64,000 nucleotides of DNA from Cytophagales bacterium (GTDB taxonomy: Bacteria > Bacteroidota > Bacteroidia > Cytophagales > Cyclobacteriaceae): assembly GCA_016124425.1 (NCBI GenBank), contig WGNT01000042.1, positions 1 through 64,000 on the forward strand, written 5' to 3'. The position numbers and the translations under genes were made by a program. Positions 37,116 to 45,894 of this stretch are shown here, in pieces; the first letter of the stretch is position 1; every line of letters begins with the position of its first letter. The notes below the pieces were generated by a model. It was given only the letters and a program-made list of their open reading frames with translations, did not search any database and was not told where the DNA came from.

Positions 37116-38228
37116 ATGATCGTAGGCGTACCAAAAGAAATTAAAAACAACGAAAACAGGGTTGCATTAACCCCTGCCGGGGCCAAAGAGCTTACCAAGC
37201 AAGGACATCATGTCTATATTCAGATGGGTGCCGGAAAAGGCAGCGGATTTTCCGATGATTTGTATGAGTTAGCAGGCGCAAAAATCCTCCCTTCCATCGA
37301 AGAGGTGTATGCTATAGGGGAAATGATTATTAAAGTCAAAGAGCCCATTGCATCCGAATACCCGTTGATCCGTGAAGACCAATTACTTTTCACCTATTTC
37401 CATTTTGCCTCGTATGAGCCGCTAACTACGGCAATGATCCAAAGTAAGTCCATTTGTCTGGCGTATGAAACTGTAGAGCGGACGGACAAGAGCTTGCCAC
37501 TGCTCATACCGATGTCGGAAGTAGCCGGCAGAATGGCGGTACAAAAAGGAGCGAACTATCTTGAAAAACCGTTGGGGGGAAGAGGAATACTCTTAGGAGG
37601 TGTACCGGGAACCCTTCCGGCAAAAGTGCTCATATTGGGAGGAGGTATTGTAGGCACACAAGCAGCTTGGATGGCTGCGGGATTAGGGGCAGACGTAATC
37701 ATTTTAGATGTTTCCTTACCTCGTATGCGGTATCTCTCGGATGTGATGCCAGCCAATGTCAAGACCATGATGTCCAACGAGTTTAACATCCGGAAGCTTT
37801 TACCTACGGCAGATTTGATTATCGGAGCAGTTCTGATCCCCGGGGCTAAAGCACCTCACTTGATTACCGCAGACATGTTAAAACTAATGATGCCCGGAAC
37901 GGTACTTGTGGACGTTGCTGTAGATCAGGGTGGGTGTATAGAAACATGCCGTCCGACAACGCATGAGGATCCGACCTATATCATCGATGATGTATTACAT
38001 TATTGTGTCGCCAATATGCCAGGAGCGGTCCCATATACCTCTACACTCGCACTTACCAACGCAACGCTTCCTTATGTGCTCGAACTGGCAAATAAAGGTT
38101 GGAAAAAGGCGGTCATGGATCAACCGGAATTGCTAAAAGGGCTCAACGTCATTCGCGGAAATGTCGTGTACGAAGCTGTGTCTCGTACCTTTGGTCTACC
38201 GTATGTACCTGTAGAAAACTTTTTATAA
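37116..38228 (+). CDS. ald: Alanine dehydrogenase
   Basis: It oxidatively deaminates L-alanine to pyruvate with NAD, or runs in reverse. The start at MIVGVPKEIKNNENRVALTP (37116) matches the family N-terminus; the longer ORF adds only ten residues. The NAD-binding glycine motif VLILGGGIVGTQAAWMAAGLGADV lies near residue 170, and the later LVDVAVDQGGCIETCRPTTH is the conserved catalytic region of this family. Length, 370 aa, is the family norm. It is monocistronic, with a strong terminator after the stop. Confidence 0.95.
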   Translation: MIVGVPKEIKNNENRVALTPAGAKELTKQGHHVYIQMGAGKGSGFSDDLYELAGAKILPSIEEVYAIGEMIIKVKEPIASEYPLIREDQLLFTYFHFASYEPLTTAMIQSKSICLAYETVERTDKSLPLLIPMSEVAGRMAVQKGANYLEKPLGGRGILLGGVPGTLPAKVLILGGGIVGTQAAWMAAGLGADVIILDVSLPRMRYLSDVMPANVKTMMSNEFNIRKLLPTADLIIGAVLIPGAKAPHLITADMLKLMMPGTVLVDVAVDQGGCIETCRPTTHEDPTYIIDDVLHYCVANMPGAVPYTSTLALTNATLPYVLELANKGWKKAVMDQPELLKGLNVIRGNVVYEAVSRTFGLPYVPVENFL

Positions 38229-38235
38229 TCAGCCA

Positions 38236-38267
38236 TAAAAAAAGCCCCATCTCCATGGGGCTTTTTG
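38236..38267 (+). terminator. Terminator after ald
   Basis: Agccccat/atggggct forms the stem, with an A-run before it and TTTTT after it, directly past the ald stop. Confidence 0.88.
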
Positions 38268-38333
38268 CATTGCCGTCGCTATCCGTGAAAATCCTAAGTG
38301 CGTTCTGCATTTACGGCCTATGGTGAGCTAAAT

Positions 38334-38347
38334 GTGACTTTTATCAG
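38334..38347. promoter_or_regulatory. FNR-like box upstream of hemN (weak)
   Basis: GTGAC-tttt-ATCAG keeps the core TGAC-N4-ATCA of the boxes before ccoI, the stress-like gene and the FNR-like gene. It is centred 77 nt before the hemN ATG. A TAAAACAC sequence at 38369 could be the -7 element, which would put the box near -41.5, but that match is poor. Confidence 0.4.
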
Positions 38348-38417
38348 GTTTTACCCCCGCATACATCATAAAACACCATTGAGATTTTTTGGTAATTGCA
38401 GGTAAAATTCATCAGCT

Positions 38418-39776
38418 ATGCAAAGCCTTTCCACCGAATTGATTCAGAAATACAATGTCCCGGCACCTCGGTACACCAGCTATCCTCCTGTCCCCTTTTG
38501 GAAAAATGATGTCAGTCCCTCGCTATGGAAAAAGGCTGTCCAAAAAGCTTATACCCATTTTGGCGATGAAGAAGGAATTAGCTTATATATCCACCTTCCT
38601 TATTGCGAGAGCCTATGTACCTACTGCGGATGTAATAAACGAATTACCAAAAACCATTTGACGGAAATGCCTTATATCTCCAGCTTGATGAAGGAGTGGG
38701 ATAACTACCTCAGCATTCTGCCGTCGAAACCCAAATTAGCAGGCATACACCTGGGAGGCGGCACACCTACTTTTTTTTCCCCAGCCTCACTCAGTATTCT
38801 AATCCGGCATATCCGGAGAAACGTTCGGGTAATGCATGACGCAGCGTTCAGCTTTGAAGGACATCCCAACAATACCACTCAGGAACATCTTGCTGCCCTC
38901 TATGAAGTAGGCTTTACAAGAGTGAGTTTTGGGATACAGGATTTCGATTTAACCGTACAGCGGGCGATTCATCGGGTACAACCTTTTGAAGTAGTTGAAA
39001 AAGTAACCACACTTGCTCGCAGCATCGGCTACGATTCGGTAAATTTCGACCTTATTTATGGCCTGCCGCATCAGACTGTCGAAACACTTTCCGACACCTT
39101 TGACAAAGTCTCGCAACTACAGCCAGACCGCATCGCGTTCTACAGCTATGCCCATCTTCCGTCGGCATTTCCAGCACAGCGAAGCTATGAAAAGTATCTC
39201 CCAAACGAGAACGAGAAAAGAGCCCTTTACGAGAAGGGAAAACGGCTGTTGAAACATGCAGGATATATGGAAATTGGCATGGATCATTTTGCATTGCCCT
39301 CAGACCCCCTGTCTGTTGCCAAGCAAACCCGATCACTTCACCGAAATTTCATGGGCTACACAACGCTTCCTTCAAAAATTCTCATTGGATTAGGCAATAG
39401 CGCGATTAGCGACGTGTTTTTTGCCTATGCACAAAACGAAAAAGAGGTAGAATCCTATAAGAAGGTCATCTTGGAAGGAAAATCTTCGATCATAAAAGGA
39501 CATCTCCTTGACGAAACTGATCTGAAAATGAAAGCCTTTATTTTGGATCTGATCTGTAATAACCAGGCTTCTTGGCCAGATAAGCCGCTCTTTTCTGCCG
39601 AAAGCCATTGGAAGGAGGCCTTATCAACCTTTAAGGAAGAGGGACTGTTGCGATATGACGCTCAAAGACTACAAGTAACGGAGCGGGGAGTTGCCTTTGT
39701 ACGTAACATATGCATGGCGCTAGATCCCTATATGAACGATACAGCTGTACCGCAGAGGTTTAGCAATGCTATTTAA
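38418..39776 (+). CDS. hemN: Oxygen-independent coproporphyrinogen III oxidase
   Basis: A radical-SAM enzyme that decarboxylates coproporphyrinogen III to protoporphyrinogen IX without oxygen, so it makes heme under low oxygen. The iron-sulfur motif CX3CX2CXC is visible as YCESLCTYCGC near residue 62. The GGGTPTFFS and EGHPNNTT SAM-binding segments follow, and RVSFGIQDFD is typical of the HemN family. Length, 452 aa, is normal. It stands alone on the plus strand facing the cbb3 operon. A weak FNR-like box upstream fits induction in low oxygen together with cbb3 oxidase. Confidence 0.93.
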   Translation: MQSLSTELIQKYNVPAPRYTSYPPVPFWKNDVSPSLWKKAVQKAYTHFGDEEGISLYIHLPYCESLCTYCGCNKRITKNHLTEMPYISSLMKEWDNYLSILPSKPKLAGIHLGGGTPTFFSPASLSILIRHIRRNVRVMHDAAFSFEGHPNNTTQEHLAALYEVGFTRVSFGIQDFDLTVQRAIHRVQPFEVVEKVTTLARSIGYDSVNFDLIYGLPHQTVETLSDTFDKVSQLQPDRIAFYSYAHLPSAFPAQRSYEKYLPNENEKRALYEKGKRLLKHAGYMEIGMDHFALPSDPLSVAKQTRSLHRNFMGYTTLPSKILIGLGNSAISDVFFAYAQNEKEVESYKKVILEGKSSIIKGHLLDETDLKMKAFILDLICNNQASWPDKPLFSAESHWKEALSTFKEEGLLRYDAQRLQVTERGVAFVRNICMALDPYMNDTAVPQRFSNAI

Positions 39777-39821
39777 ACCAGTAATTCACAAGCTCCCGCA
39801 CGAATAAGCGTTTCAAAACGG

Positions 39822-40526
39822 CTACTCACATAGGGTAATATCAAGTTCCACGGTATCAGGATTCTGATAAACTAGGTGAGGACTAAGGTAGTGAACGCCA
39901 AGCCCCATGCCCCTCACTATAAAAAGGATGCCTACCACCATGGCGAAGTAGGGGATCGCTTTGGTTAGTTTAACCCTAACTGAAGCGGCGACGATCTGTT
40001 GCGTCATCATAACCGTCAATAGCATCGGAATAGTACCTACCCCAAAGAAAAACATATATGCGGCTCCCAAAACCGGACTTTGCATCGCCAAGGAAGCAAT
40101 TAGGGCCAGGTACACCATGCCACAGGGTAGGACTCCGTTCAATAACCCCGTAGCGAAAAAAGCACGCGTACCACCTCTTGTCAGGTATTTCCCAAGTTGT
40201 TGCCGCAATTTTCCTACCACACCCAACAATCCGGACTGCGTCACCATCCGCTCTGAACGCTTGTAGAAAAATGCCATCACGATAATGGCGATACCCATTG
40301 AAATGGAAATCCATTGCTGAATTCCAGCTAAAGCCAGCGAAAAACCCACCAAACCTATCATTCCGCCGAGCACGCTATACGTGATTGTTCTACCCAAATT
40401 ATATACCAGCTTATTTTTTAGGTAGCGGCTTTTGTCCTTCGCCGAGAGCGAAAGAGCTATGGGACCGCACATACCGAGGCAATGGAAAGACCCTAGAAAC
40501 CCCAACAGAAAAGCTGTCCAAATCAT
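39822..40526 (-). CDS. TauE/SafE-like membrane protein of the cbb3 operon
   Basis: A 234-aa protein with about six membrane segments. The N-terminal FLGSFHCLGMCGPIAL matches the family annotated as sulfite exporter TauE/SafE (DsbD-2-like), where CxxxC/HCxxMC residues may bind copper. As the last gene of the cbb3 cluster, with fixH's stop immediately before its start (no gap), it most likely helps oxidase assembly, perhaps copper delivery, rather than sulfite export. This functional view is inference from context. Confidence 0.8.
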   Translation of the reverse strand: MIWTAFLLGFLGSFHCLGMCGPIALSLSAKDKSRYLKNKLVYNLGRTITYSVLGGMIGLVGFSLALAGIQQWISISMGIAIIVMAFFYKRSERMVTQSGLLGVVGKLRQQLGKYLTRGGTRAFFATGLLNGVLPCGMVYLALIASLAMQSPVLGAAYMFFFGVGTIPMLLTVMMTQQIVAASVRVKLTKAIPYFAMVVGILFIVRGMGLGVHYLSPHLVYQNPDTVELDITLCE

Positions 40527-40952
40527 TTAAATCGTAATTTTTTGTTCCTGGTAGTATGATTTGCCTTCGGACGTCCATGTTAGTTTCAACTTCCAATATC
40601 CGGACTTGAGTTTGCTTAGGTCTACCACTGTAGCATTTTCATCGGCGATATTGACCTTAAGCTTTTGGTCCAGGCGGGCATCTGAAGGCCGGAAAAGGTG
40701 AAGTTCGGCGTTGGCCCCCTTTGGAAGCTTGATTGACACGGAGTTTTGCTCCCTATCAAAGCGTAACGCCTGATACGCCAAGGTGCTGGCATTAGAGACC
40801 TTTTCGATGTGTTCCTGATACTTGATCTCTTCCTGGTAATAATTCTGTGTCACTAGGTGCAGGTCATCCTTCTTCATGCAGATCGTTACCATACTGATCA
40901 TAATTGCGGCAAAAACCACAAATACGACTACTATTCCGTTACCCCAATTCAT
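40527..40952 (-). CDS. fixH: FixH-like cbb3 assembly protein
   Basis: A 141-aa protein with one N-terminal transmembrane helix (NGIVVVFVVFAAIMISMVTICM) and a periplasmic beta-sandwich-like domain that ends in WTSEGKSYYQEQKITI. FixH (CcoH) is needed for cbb3 oxidase stability in proteobacteria. The gene lies between ccoG and the SafE-like gene, on the same strand with gaps of 27 nt and 0 nt. Confidence 0.85.
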   Translation of the reverse strand: MNWGNGIVVVFVVFAAIMISMVTICMKKDDLHLVTQNYYQEEIKYQEHIEKVSNASTLAYQALRFDREQNSVSIKLPKGANAELHLFRPSDARLDQKLKVNIADENATVVDLSKLKSGYWKLKLTWTSEGKSYYQEQKITI

Positions 40953-40979
40953 ATTTTTTCAGTTTATTTGTTGTGTTTT

Positions 40980-42392
40980 TTACTTAACTGGCGCTACAAA
41001 ACTTGTTTTTATACGATCGATTACCTTTCCTTCCTGGATTAACAGTAAGACAAGATCTTCTTGATTTGCGTCGATATTCTGTTGATCCTTGATAACAAAA
41101 AATCTTCCGTCAAACTTGGTTTGTCCTTCGAGCGTCCAGTCAGTATCTCCTACCATCTCTAGCCGGAACATATCGTCTTCCGGAACTAGAGCGACTTTCT
41201 GGCTATCAAACGTCTTATTTATGAACGTTACCTCATAAAGGTTACTGACTTCTCCTCCTCCTCGCTCTTGATAGGTCATGCCACGAAACCTTGTAACGGT
41301 AGCGCCCAAATCTTCTCTAGTAGTCAATAGCGACAAAAATGCCAGGACGAGCAGTAGCAGCACGACCGAATACCCTTTTACCCTAGGGGTGAACAAACGC
41401 TGTGTGCCCTCTTTGATATTCGTTTCTGAGGCGTATCGGATGAGACCTTTTGGTCTATCTACTTTCTCCATTACTTCGTCGCAGGCATCAATACAAGCAG
41501 TACAATTGACACATTCCATTTGTACGCCATTTCGAATATCAATGCCTGTAGGACATACCTGAACACACAGCGTGCAGTCAATACAGTCACCGAGGTTTTC
41601 ATTGACCGGCTGATTTTTGCGGATCATACCCCTTGGCTCGCCCCGAACGTGGTCGTAAGCAACATTGATGGAGTTGTTGTCCAATAACACTCCCTGTAAT
41701 CTGCCATAGGGGCAGACAACAAGGCATGCTTGCTCCCGAAACCAAGAAAAAACAAACAGGAAAATCCCCGTAAAGGCTATCAAGCCCAGAAATCCTGCTA
41801 GATTTTCGCCCGGCGGTTGGATGACGATTTCAAGTACGCGATCAATCCCGATCAGATAGGCCATTACAGTATGAGAAATCAGTAGGGAGATCAGCAGAAA
41901 AACGGACATTTTTAATGACTTTTTCTTGATTTTTTCCCCATTCCAAGGCATCTCATTAAGCTTTCGCTGTTGATTTGCATCGCCTTCTATCCAATATTCA
42001 ATTTTCCGGAAGACCATTTCCATAAAAAGGGTCTGCGGACAGGCCCAACCACAAAATACCCTCCCAAAAACCACGGTAAATAGGATGATAAAAACCACAA
42101 AAATAAGCAGCAAGAATATGAGTAAATAGGTGTCTTGCGGCCAAAACACAAATCCAAAAATGATGAATTTACGCTCGAAGATATTAAACAACAGCCAGGG
42201 CCTTCCATCTACCCTAATAAAAGGACCAGCAAAAAGAATAGCCAGCAATACCCATGACAGATAGGTTCTCCATTGGTAAAATCTCCCAGACACTTTCTTA
42301 GGATATATCCAACTTCGACTCCCGTCTTCTTTGACCGTACCGAGCGAATCCCGGAAATTTTCGGGCAGGATTGCATTATTTTTCTTGTTCAT
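40980..42392 (-). CDS. ccoG: Cytochrome c oxidase accessory protein CcoG
   Basis: A polyferredoxin membrane protein that reduces copper for cbb3 assembly. The N-terminal half has several membrane helices and a CGWACPQTLF motif; the ferredoxin part shows two 4Fe-4S clusters, CIDCTLCVQVCP and CVNCTACIDACD. The C-terminal ~110 residues form an Ig-like domain. Length, 470 aa, is the family norm. It lies between ccoP and fixH on the minus strand. Confidence 0.95.
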   Translation of the reverse strand: MNKKNNAILPENFRDSLGTVKEDGSRSWIYPKKVSGRFYQWRTYLSWVLLAILFAGPFIRVDGRPWLLFNIFERKFIIFGFVFWPQDTYLLIFLLLIFVVFIILFTVVFGRVFCGWACPQTLFMEMVFRKIEYWIEGDANQQRKLNEMPWNGEKIKKKSLKMSVFLLISLLISHTVMAYLIGIDRVLEIVIQPPGENLAGFLGLIAFTGIFLFVFSWFREQACLVVCPYGRLQGVLLDNNSINVAYDHVRGEPRGMIRKNQPVNENLGDCIDCTLCVQVCPTGIDIRNGVQMECVNCTACIDACDEVMEKVDRPKGLIRYASETNIKEGTQRLFTPRVKGYSVVLLLLVLAFLSLLTTREDLGATVTRFRGMTYQERGGGEVSNLYEVTFINKTFDSQKVALVPEDDMFRLEMVGDTDWTLEGQTKFDGRFFVIKDQQNIDANQEDLVLLLIQEGKVIDRIKTSFVAPVK

Positions 42393-42413
42393 AGGTATTC
42401 CTTTCTACTATGT

Positions 42414-42450
42414 AGCACCGCTGTAATCAGTTGCCGACCACAGCGGTGCT
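42414..42450 (-). other. Intercistronic stem-loop between ccoP and ccoG
   Basis: An 11-bp perfect inverted repeat (agcaccgctgt/acagcggtgct) has a 15-nt loop. No T-run follows on either strand, so it is not a good terminator. It may set the differing mRNA stability of the structural and assembly genes. Confidence 0.55.
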
Positions 42451-42462
42451 TGTACATTTTGG

Positions 42463-43386
42463 TTAGCTTTCTTCGAGTCCTAAATCGTCCTCTGTGAGCG
42501 CATCAACGGGCTCCTCAATCGCAGGTTCATAGAGGTCCCCCTGAGGGTCTTTTGGATTGGCCGGAGTGGTGCCTCCTAATGTGAGTACATAGCTTGAAAC
42601 CTGTTGCATTTCTTCTGGACTTAGTTGGTCTTGCCAAGGAATCATTCCCTTTTCGATCACGCCATATTTCACTACCCGAAATACATCCTCGATAGCACCG
42701 CCGTGTATCCAATACTTATCCGTCAGGTTCGGTCCAACACCTCCCCCACCGTCAATGGCATGACAGGCTACACAGTTATTCTCATAGAGCGCCATCCCTG
42801 CTTTAATTGAAGGACCGCTTGCATCATACTGTACATTTGTCTCATCGATTGACGATACGGCCAGAAGCTGACGTTGTTCTGTTTCGACAGCAGCTAAAGC
42901 AAGTTCTTGTTCATACTCTTCCAACTGCGTATTGCCGATACCTAGCACGCTGTAATTCACAAAATAGACTACCGCAAAGACAATCGTTATATAGAAAACG
43001 TACCTCAACCATGGAGGCATGAAGTTATCCAGTTCACGTATTCCATCATACGTATGGTCCAACTGGATGTCCTTTTCCTCTGCTACCGGTTTCATTTCTC
43101 CGACGATGTATTTCTGCTTAAAGTCAAGCCACCAAGAAGACTCCTCCGCCATTTCGGGAGATTGCTTTCTAAGTACAGAGCTTAAAAACACCAAAAGGTA
43201 GATCATCAACAACATCAGAAAAATGATGAGTAGGAGTAAAATACCCATGATCGCTAAAAGGGTCACTTCACCGCTACCCAGCGTACTCAGCCCCTCGATC
43301 CAGCCGATCTCAGAGGTCTGTGCAAGTGCCGGGAAAGTTGAAAATATCCCGAACAGGAAAATCAAAATCAGCTTAAATCTCTTCAT
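42463..43386 (-). CDS. ccoP: cbb3 oxidase subunit CcoP, single-heme form
   Basis: The membrane-anchored cytochrome c subunit that passes electrons to CcoO/CcoN. It has a signal-like segment, further hydrophobic helices and one c-type heme site (CVACHAIDGGGG) near residue 205, with GMIPWQDQLSPEEMQ carrying the distal Met ligand. The second CxxCH of proteobacterial di-heme CcoP is absent. Length is 307 aa, with an acidic C-terminal tail. Its start overlaps ccoQ by 14 nt. This mono-heme form has been seen in Bacteroidota, as I recall, but I could not check it. Confidence 0.92.
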   Translation of the reverse strand: MKRFKLILIFLFGIFSTFPALAQTSEIGWIEGLSTLGSGEVTLLAIMGILLLLIIFLMLLMIYLLVFLSSVLRKQSPEMAEESSWWLDFKQKYIVGEMKPVAEEKDIQLDHTYDGIRELDNFMPPWLRYVFYITIVFAVVYFVNYSVLGIGNTQLEEYEQELALAAVETEQRQLLAVSSIDETNVQYDASGPSIKAGMALYENNCVACHAIDGGGGVGPNLTDKYWIHGGAIEDVFRVVKYGVIEKGMIPWQDQLSPEEMQQVSSYVLTLGGTTPANPKDPQGDLYEPAIEEPVDALTEDDLGLEES

Positions 43387-43564
43387 GACCAGTATCGTTT
43401 TTAGGTTCGTCGTTGAATGGCATGCTTTTCATGTGGTCCACGTAGGTTTTGTCCACCTGAATGATCCAGATGAACATTCCTACAAAAAAGAGCACAAACA
43501 TGACTAGAGAAATAATCGGGTAAATCTCTATGTCTTCTATGGATCTTAACAGTTCTTTATACAT
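43373..43564 (-). CDS. ccoQ: cbb3 oxidase subunit CcoQ
   Basis: A 63-aa protein with one transmembrane helix (YPIISLVMFVLFFVGMFIWI) and a charged tail. Size, position between ccoNO and ccoP and the 14-nt overlap with ccoP fit CcoQ (FixQ), which stabilises the CcoNO-CcoP core. Confidence 0.85.
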   Translation of the reverse strand: MYKELLRSIEDIEIYPIISLVMFVLFFVGMFIWIIQVDKTYVDHMKSMPFNDEPKNDTGHEEI

Positions 43565-43575
43565 GTGATGAAAAT

Positions 43576-45708
43576 TTAAGGATTTGTGGCCGCGGTTCTT
43601 TTGATGTCAGTTCCCAAACGCTGCAAATACGCAATCAAGGCTACGATCTCTGTATCTGGAGCTACTTCTACGCCGTTTTCTTTGAGTCCTGCAGCGATGG
43701 CGTTGGCTTGGATATTTAAATCATTTATCGCTACCTCATCGTATCCTTCGGGATAAGGCACACCAAATTTCTGCATGGTCCTAATTTTAGCGGGAAGATC
43801 TTCATGGTCCATGGTATTGTTCACCAACCACGGATAAGGAGGCATAAGTGATCCTGGAGACATGCTTCTTGGGTCTACCATATGGTGGTAATGCCAGCTG
43901 TCCGGATACTTGCCACCCACTCTATGTAGGTCCGGGCCTGTGCGCTTTGATCCCCACAAGAAAGGCCTATCATATACATATTCACCTGCTTTGGAATATT
44001 CTCCATAGCGCTCTGTTTCAGCCCTGAACGGACGGATCATTTGGGAATGACATCCAACACACCCGTGGGAAATGTACAGATCCCTTCCTTGAAGCTCCAG
44101 TGGAGTATAAGGCGTTACGCTAGTGATCGTTGGAACGTTTGATTTTACCATGATCACGGGTATAATCTCCACAACACCGCCGATTAATATTGCCACGGTA
44201 GCCAAAATGGTAAAGAAAACGGGCTTTCTTTCCCAGGCTCTGTGCCAAAATTCACCGGATGTATTTACATGCTTTTCTAACGCAGCTGCTTCATCAGCTT
44301 CCTCCTCCTGGAAAGAACCCTGGGAAGCTGTTTTTATCAGGTTGTAAACCATGATAATTGCCCCGGATAAGTAGAGTAATCCACCAAACGCCCTTAACAT
44401 ATACATAGGTACGATTTGAATAACGGTCTCCAGGAAATTCGGATATGCAAGCCTACCGCCATCTCCAAACTCCATCCACATCAAACTTTGTGTGAGGGCG
44501 GCAACATACATGGGAAGGGCATAGAACAATATCCCCAAGGTTCCCATCCAGAAATGGGTGTTCGCAAGTTTGGTTGAATACAGGGTGGTCCTCCACATTC
44601 TAGGCCAAAGCCAGTACAGCATGGAAAAGGTCAAAAATCCATTCCATCCCAATCCTCCGATATGTACGTGGGCAACGATCCAGTCTGTATAATGCGCGAT
44701 TGCATTCACATTTTTCAGCGAGAGGAGTGGCCCTTCAAACGTAGCCATACCATAAGCCGTAACGGCCACCACCATAAATTTCAATACCGGGTCGACTCGA
44801 ACCTTATCCCAGGCACCCCTCAGCGTAAGAAGGCCGTTTACCATACCTCCCCAAGAAGGGGCAATCAACATCACCGAAAATGCCACGCCCAATACTTGTG
44901 CCCATTCAGGCAAAGCAGTATAAAGGAGGTGGTGCGGGCCTGCCCATATGTAAATAAAGATAAGCGACCAGAAGTGGACGATGGAAAGTTTATACGAGTA
45001 AACGGGGCGGTTTGCAGCCTTAGGCAGGTAGTAATACATCAATCCCAAGAAGGGAGTGGTCAGGAAAAACGCCACGGCATTATGGCCGTACCACCACTGT
45101 ACCAGCGCATCCTGTACTCCTGCATAGGCCGAATAGCTCTTGAAAAAAGAGACGGGCAACGCAAATGAATTGAAAATGTGCAAGACGGCTACGGTAACAA
45201 AGGAAGCCAAGTAAAACCAAATGGCCACGTACATGTGCTTCTCCCTACGTTTTATCAACGTACCGATCATGTTGGCTCCAAATGCAACCCACACTAACGC
45301 AATGGCGATATCTATCGGCCACTCTAGTTCGGCATATTCCTTGGAGGTAGTAAGTCCCAGCGGAAGCGTAATTACTGCCGAAACGATTATGGCCTGCCAG
45401 CCCCAAAAATGAAACCAGCTCAGCGTCTTGTTCCACATGGGAGCCTTGAGTAGCCGGGGCATGGAGTAATAAATGCCTGCAAAAATGGCATTTCCTACAA
45501 AAGCAAAGATTACCGCATTGGTGTGAAGCGGCCTTATTCTGCCGAAGGTAGTATACGGATTTCCCAAATTGGCCTCAGGCAGAAAAAGCTGCGTAGCGGC
45601 CAGCACGCCTATGAGCATTCCAGCCAACCCCCAAATAACGGTGGCTGCGCCGAAGTATTTTACGATCTTATTATCGTAATAAAACCGTTCCAGTGATGTT
45701 TCTGACAT
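43576..45708 (-). CDS. ccoNO: cbb3 oxidase subunits CcoN and CcoO fused
   Basis: The catalytic heme-copper subunit CcoN and the cytochrome-c subunit CcoO are joined in one 710-aa protein. The N-terminal ~470 residues have about 12 membrane helices and the conserved loops WWYGHNAVAFFLTTPFLG and HYTDWIVAHVHIGGLGWNGF, which hold the His ligands of the hemes and CuB. After a linker and one more helix, the CcoO part has one heme site (CVGCHSQMIRPFRAE) near residue 555. In proteobacteria these are two genes; the fused form is common in Bacteroidota. The gene starts next to ccoS. Confidence 0.95.
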   Translation of the reverse strand: MSETSLERFYYDNKIVKYFGAATVIWGLAGMLIGVLAATQLFLPEANLGNPYTTFGRIRPLHTNAVIFAFVGNAIFAGIYYSMPRLLKAPMWNKTLSWFHFWGWQAIIVSAVITLPLGLTTSKEYAELEWPIDIAIALVWVAFGANMIGTLIKRREKHMYVAIWFYLASFVTVAVLHIFNSFALPVSFFKSYSAYAGVQDALVQWWYGHNAVAFFLTTPFLGLMYYYLPKAANRPVYSYKLSIVHFWSLIFIYIWAGPHHLLYTALPEWAQVLGVAFSVMLIAPSWGGMVNGLLTLRGAWDKVRVDPVLKFMVVAVTAYGMATFEGPLLSLKNVNAIAHYTDWIVAHVHIGGLGWNGFLTFSMLYWLWPRMWRTTLYSTKLANTHFWMGTLGILFYALPMYVAALTQSLMWMEFGDGGRLAYPNFLETVIQIVPMYMLRAFGGLLYLSGAIIMVYNLIKTASQGSFQEEEADEAAALEKHVNTSGEFWHRAWERKPVFFTILATVAILIGGVVEIIPVIMVKSNVPTITSVTPYTPLELQGRDLYISHGCVGCHSQMIRPFRAETERYGEYSKAGEYVYDRPFLWGSKRTGPDLHRVGGKYPDSWHYHHMVDPRSMSPGSLMPPYPWLVNNTMDHEDLPAKIRTMQKFGVPYPEGYDEVAINDLNIQANAIAAGLKENGVEVAPDTEIVALIAYLQRLGTDIKRTAATNP

Positions 45709-45709
45709 A

Positions 45710-45892
45710 TTATTTTGATTTTGTTGATGGTAATTGCTTTTCTTTGTTTTTAACTTTTTGGTCGAATAAAATGCGGACGGATGGGGTATAGGTGTCGTCG
45801 TACTGCCCGCTTTTCATTGCTCTTATGAAGAGCCACAAAAAGGAGGAGGCCATTACGATACTTATACCAATCAAAATGAAGATAACTTCCAT
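45710..45892 (-). CDS. ccoS: cbb3 maturation protein CcoS
   Basis: A 60-aa protein with one helix (IFILIGISIVMASSFLWLFI) and the conserved SGQYDD motif of CcoS after it, involved in inserting heme b and copper into CcoN. It lies 1 nt upstream of the fused ccoNO gene and 2 nt after ccoI, so these three genes are tightly coupled. Confidence 0.92.
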   Translation of the reverse strand: MEVIFILIGISIVMASSFLWLFIRAMKSGQYDDTYTPSVRILFDQKVKNKEKQLPSTKSK

Positions 45893-45894
45893 GG

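Noticed and set aside
43019-43507. Several short plus-strand ORFs opposite the ccoQ and ccoP genes
   Set aside because: They are antisense shadows of genes with complete motifs and have no independent start or homology.
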